6,458 bases of DNA. Origin: UBA4661 sp002405405 (lineage in GTDB: Bacteria; Bacteroidota; Ignavibacteria; Kapaibacteriales; UBA4661). This document shows positions 6,337 through 6,458 of the stretch, in pieces; within the stretch, counting starts at the first letter, position 1; each line of letters starts with the position of its first letter. A model generated the notes under the pieces. It ran no database searches, had not been told where the DNA came from, and was given only the letters and a program-made list of their open reading frames with translations. The stretch spans positions 1 through 6,458 of the forward strand of contig DAIUAL010000198.1 of NCBI GenBank assembly GCA_036847245.1. Direction: 5' to 3'. The position numbers and the translations under genes were made by a program.

Positions 6337-6458
6337 ATTCTACGCTGTCGTGGAGTGCCAAATGCATGGGCAAACCAAACGTGGTTTGATAGTGACTCCA
6401 TTATCGGTATTCGTGACTTGCGTACTGCTTTTCATGAAGCTTATGGTGGTAAAGATAT
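6337..6458 (+). pseudogene. C-terminal continuation of the FAD-dependent oxidoreductase beyond the TGA (partial, runs off the window)
   Basis: In the same frame as the gene above, the 40 codons after the TGA are open to the window edge. They encode ILRCRGVPNAWANQTWF (6337-6387), then DSDSIIGIRDLRTAFHEAYG. This resembles the C-terminal segment of FAD_oxidored proteins, where IGATGILRG.GVP..WANQTWFYPD is followed by a helix (pattern recalled from the family). No ATG with a ribosome-binding site precedes it; the ATG inside (6363) is in another frame. It is therefore the rest of the same gene rather than a new one, either decayed, reached by readthrough, or separated by a sequencing error. The true end lies outside the window. 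Confidence 0.8.

Noticed and set aside
6334..6356. Selenocysteine recoding of the TGA, with a hairpin just after it (TTCTACG/CGTGGAG around CTGT, 6338-6355)
   Set aside because: The stem is short with two wobbles and its loop lies too near the TGA for a bacterial SECIS. The family residue here is glycine, not a redox cysteine. The hairpin is probably chance.

Overview
This 6.5 kb window (about 40% G+C by eye) is an ordinary bacterial chromosomal segment with five protein genes in two divergent blocks. On the minus strand, from the middle leftwards, lie pspA (a PspA/IM30 envelope-stress coiled-coil protein), a YbjN-domain protein, a strong hairpin terminator, and a GlcD/D-lactate dehydrogenase-type FAD oxidase ending near the left edge. 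On the plus strand lie a DUF5009/HGSNAT-like multi-pass membrane protein and, 56 bp downstream, an exported FAD-dependent oxidoreductase (FAD_oxidored family). The two blocks are separated by a 305-bp divergent control region.

The organism cannot be fixed from this window. The DUF5009 protein beside a secreted FAD_oxidored protein, four of five genes without a visible Shine-Dalgarno sequence, and moderate to low G+C would suit a Bacteroidota/Chlorobiota-type (FCB) bacterium. This is an inference. Nothing phage-, plasmid- or transposon-like is visible, and I see no tRNA, rRNA or CRISPR.

The most notable point is at the right end. The FAD-dependent oxidoreductase frame hits a TGA at 6334-6336, yet the same frame stays open to the window edge and keeps encoding the family's C-terminal motif (ILRCRGVP..WANQTWF). 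The TGA sits where relatives, as I recall them, have a conserved glycine, so it looks like a GGA-to-TGA nonsense mutation, a sequencing error or, less likely, recoding. The other 1,877 codons in the five genes contain no TGA, and the four other genes stop at TAA or TAG. That argues against a genome-wide TGA=Gly code.

Functionally, the minus block combines membrane maintenance (PspA, perhaps with the YbjN-like protein) with a separately transcribed flavin 2-hydroxyacid dehydrogenase. The plus block looks like an envelope pair: a transmembrane acyltransferase-like protein and an exported flavoenzyme, perhaps acting on glycans. That last role is speculative. I found no convincing undescribed system; the genes belong to known families.
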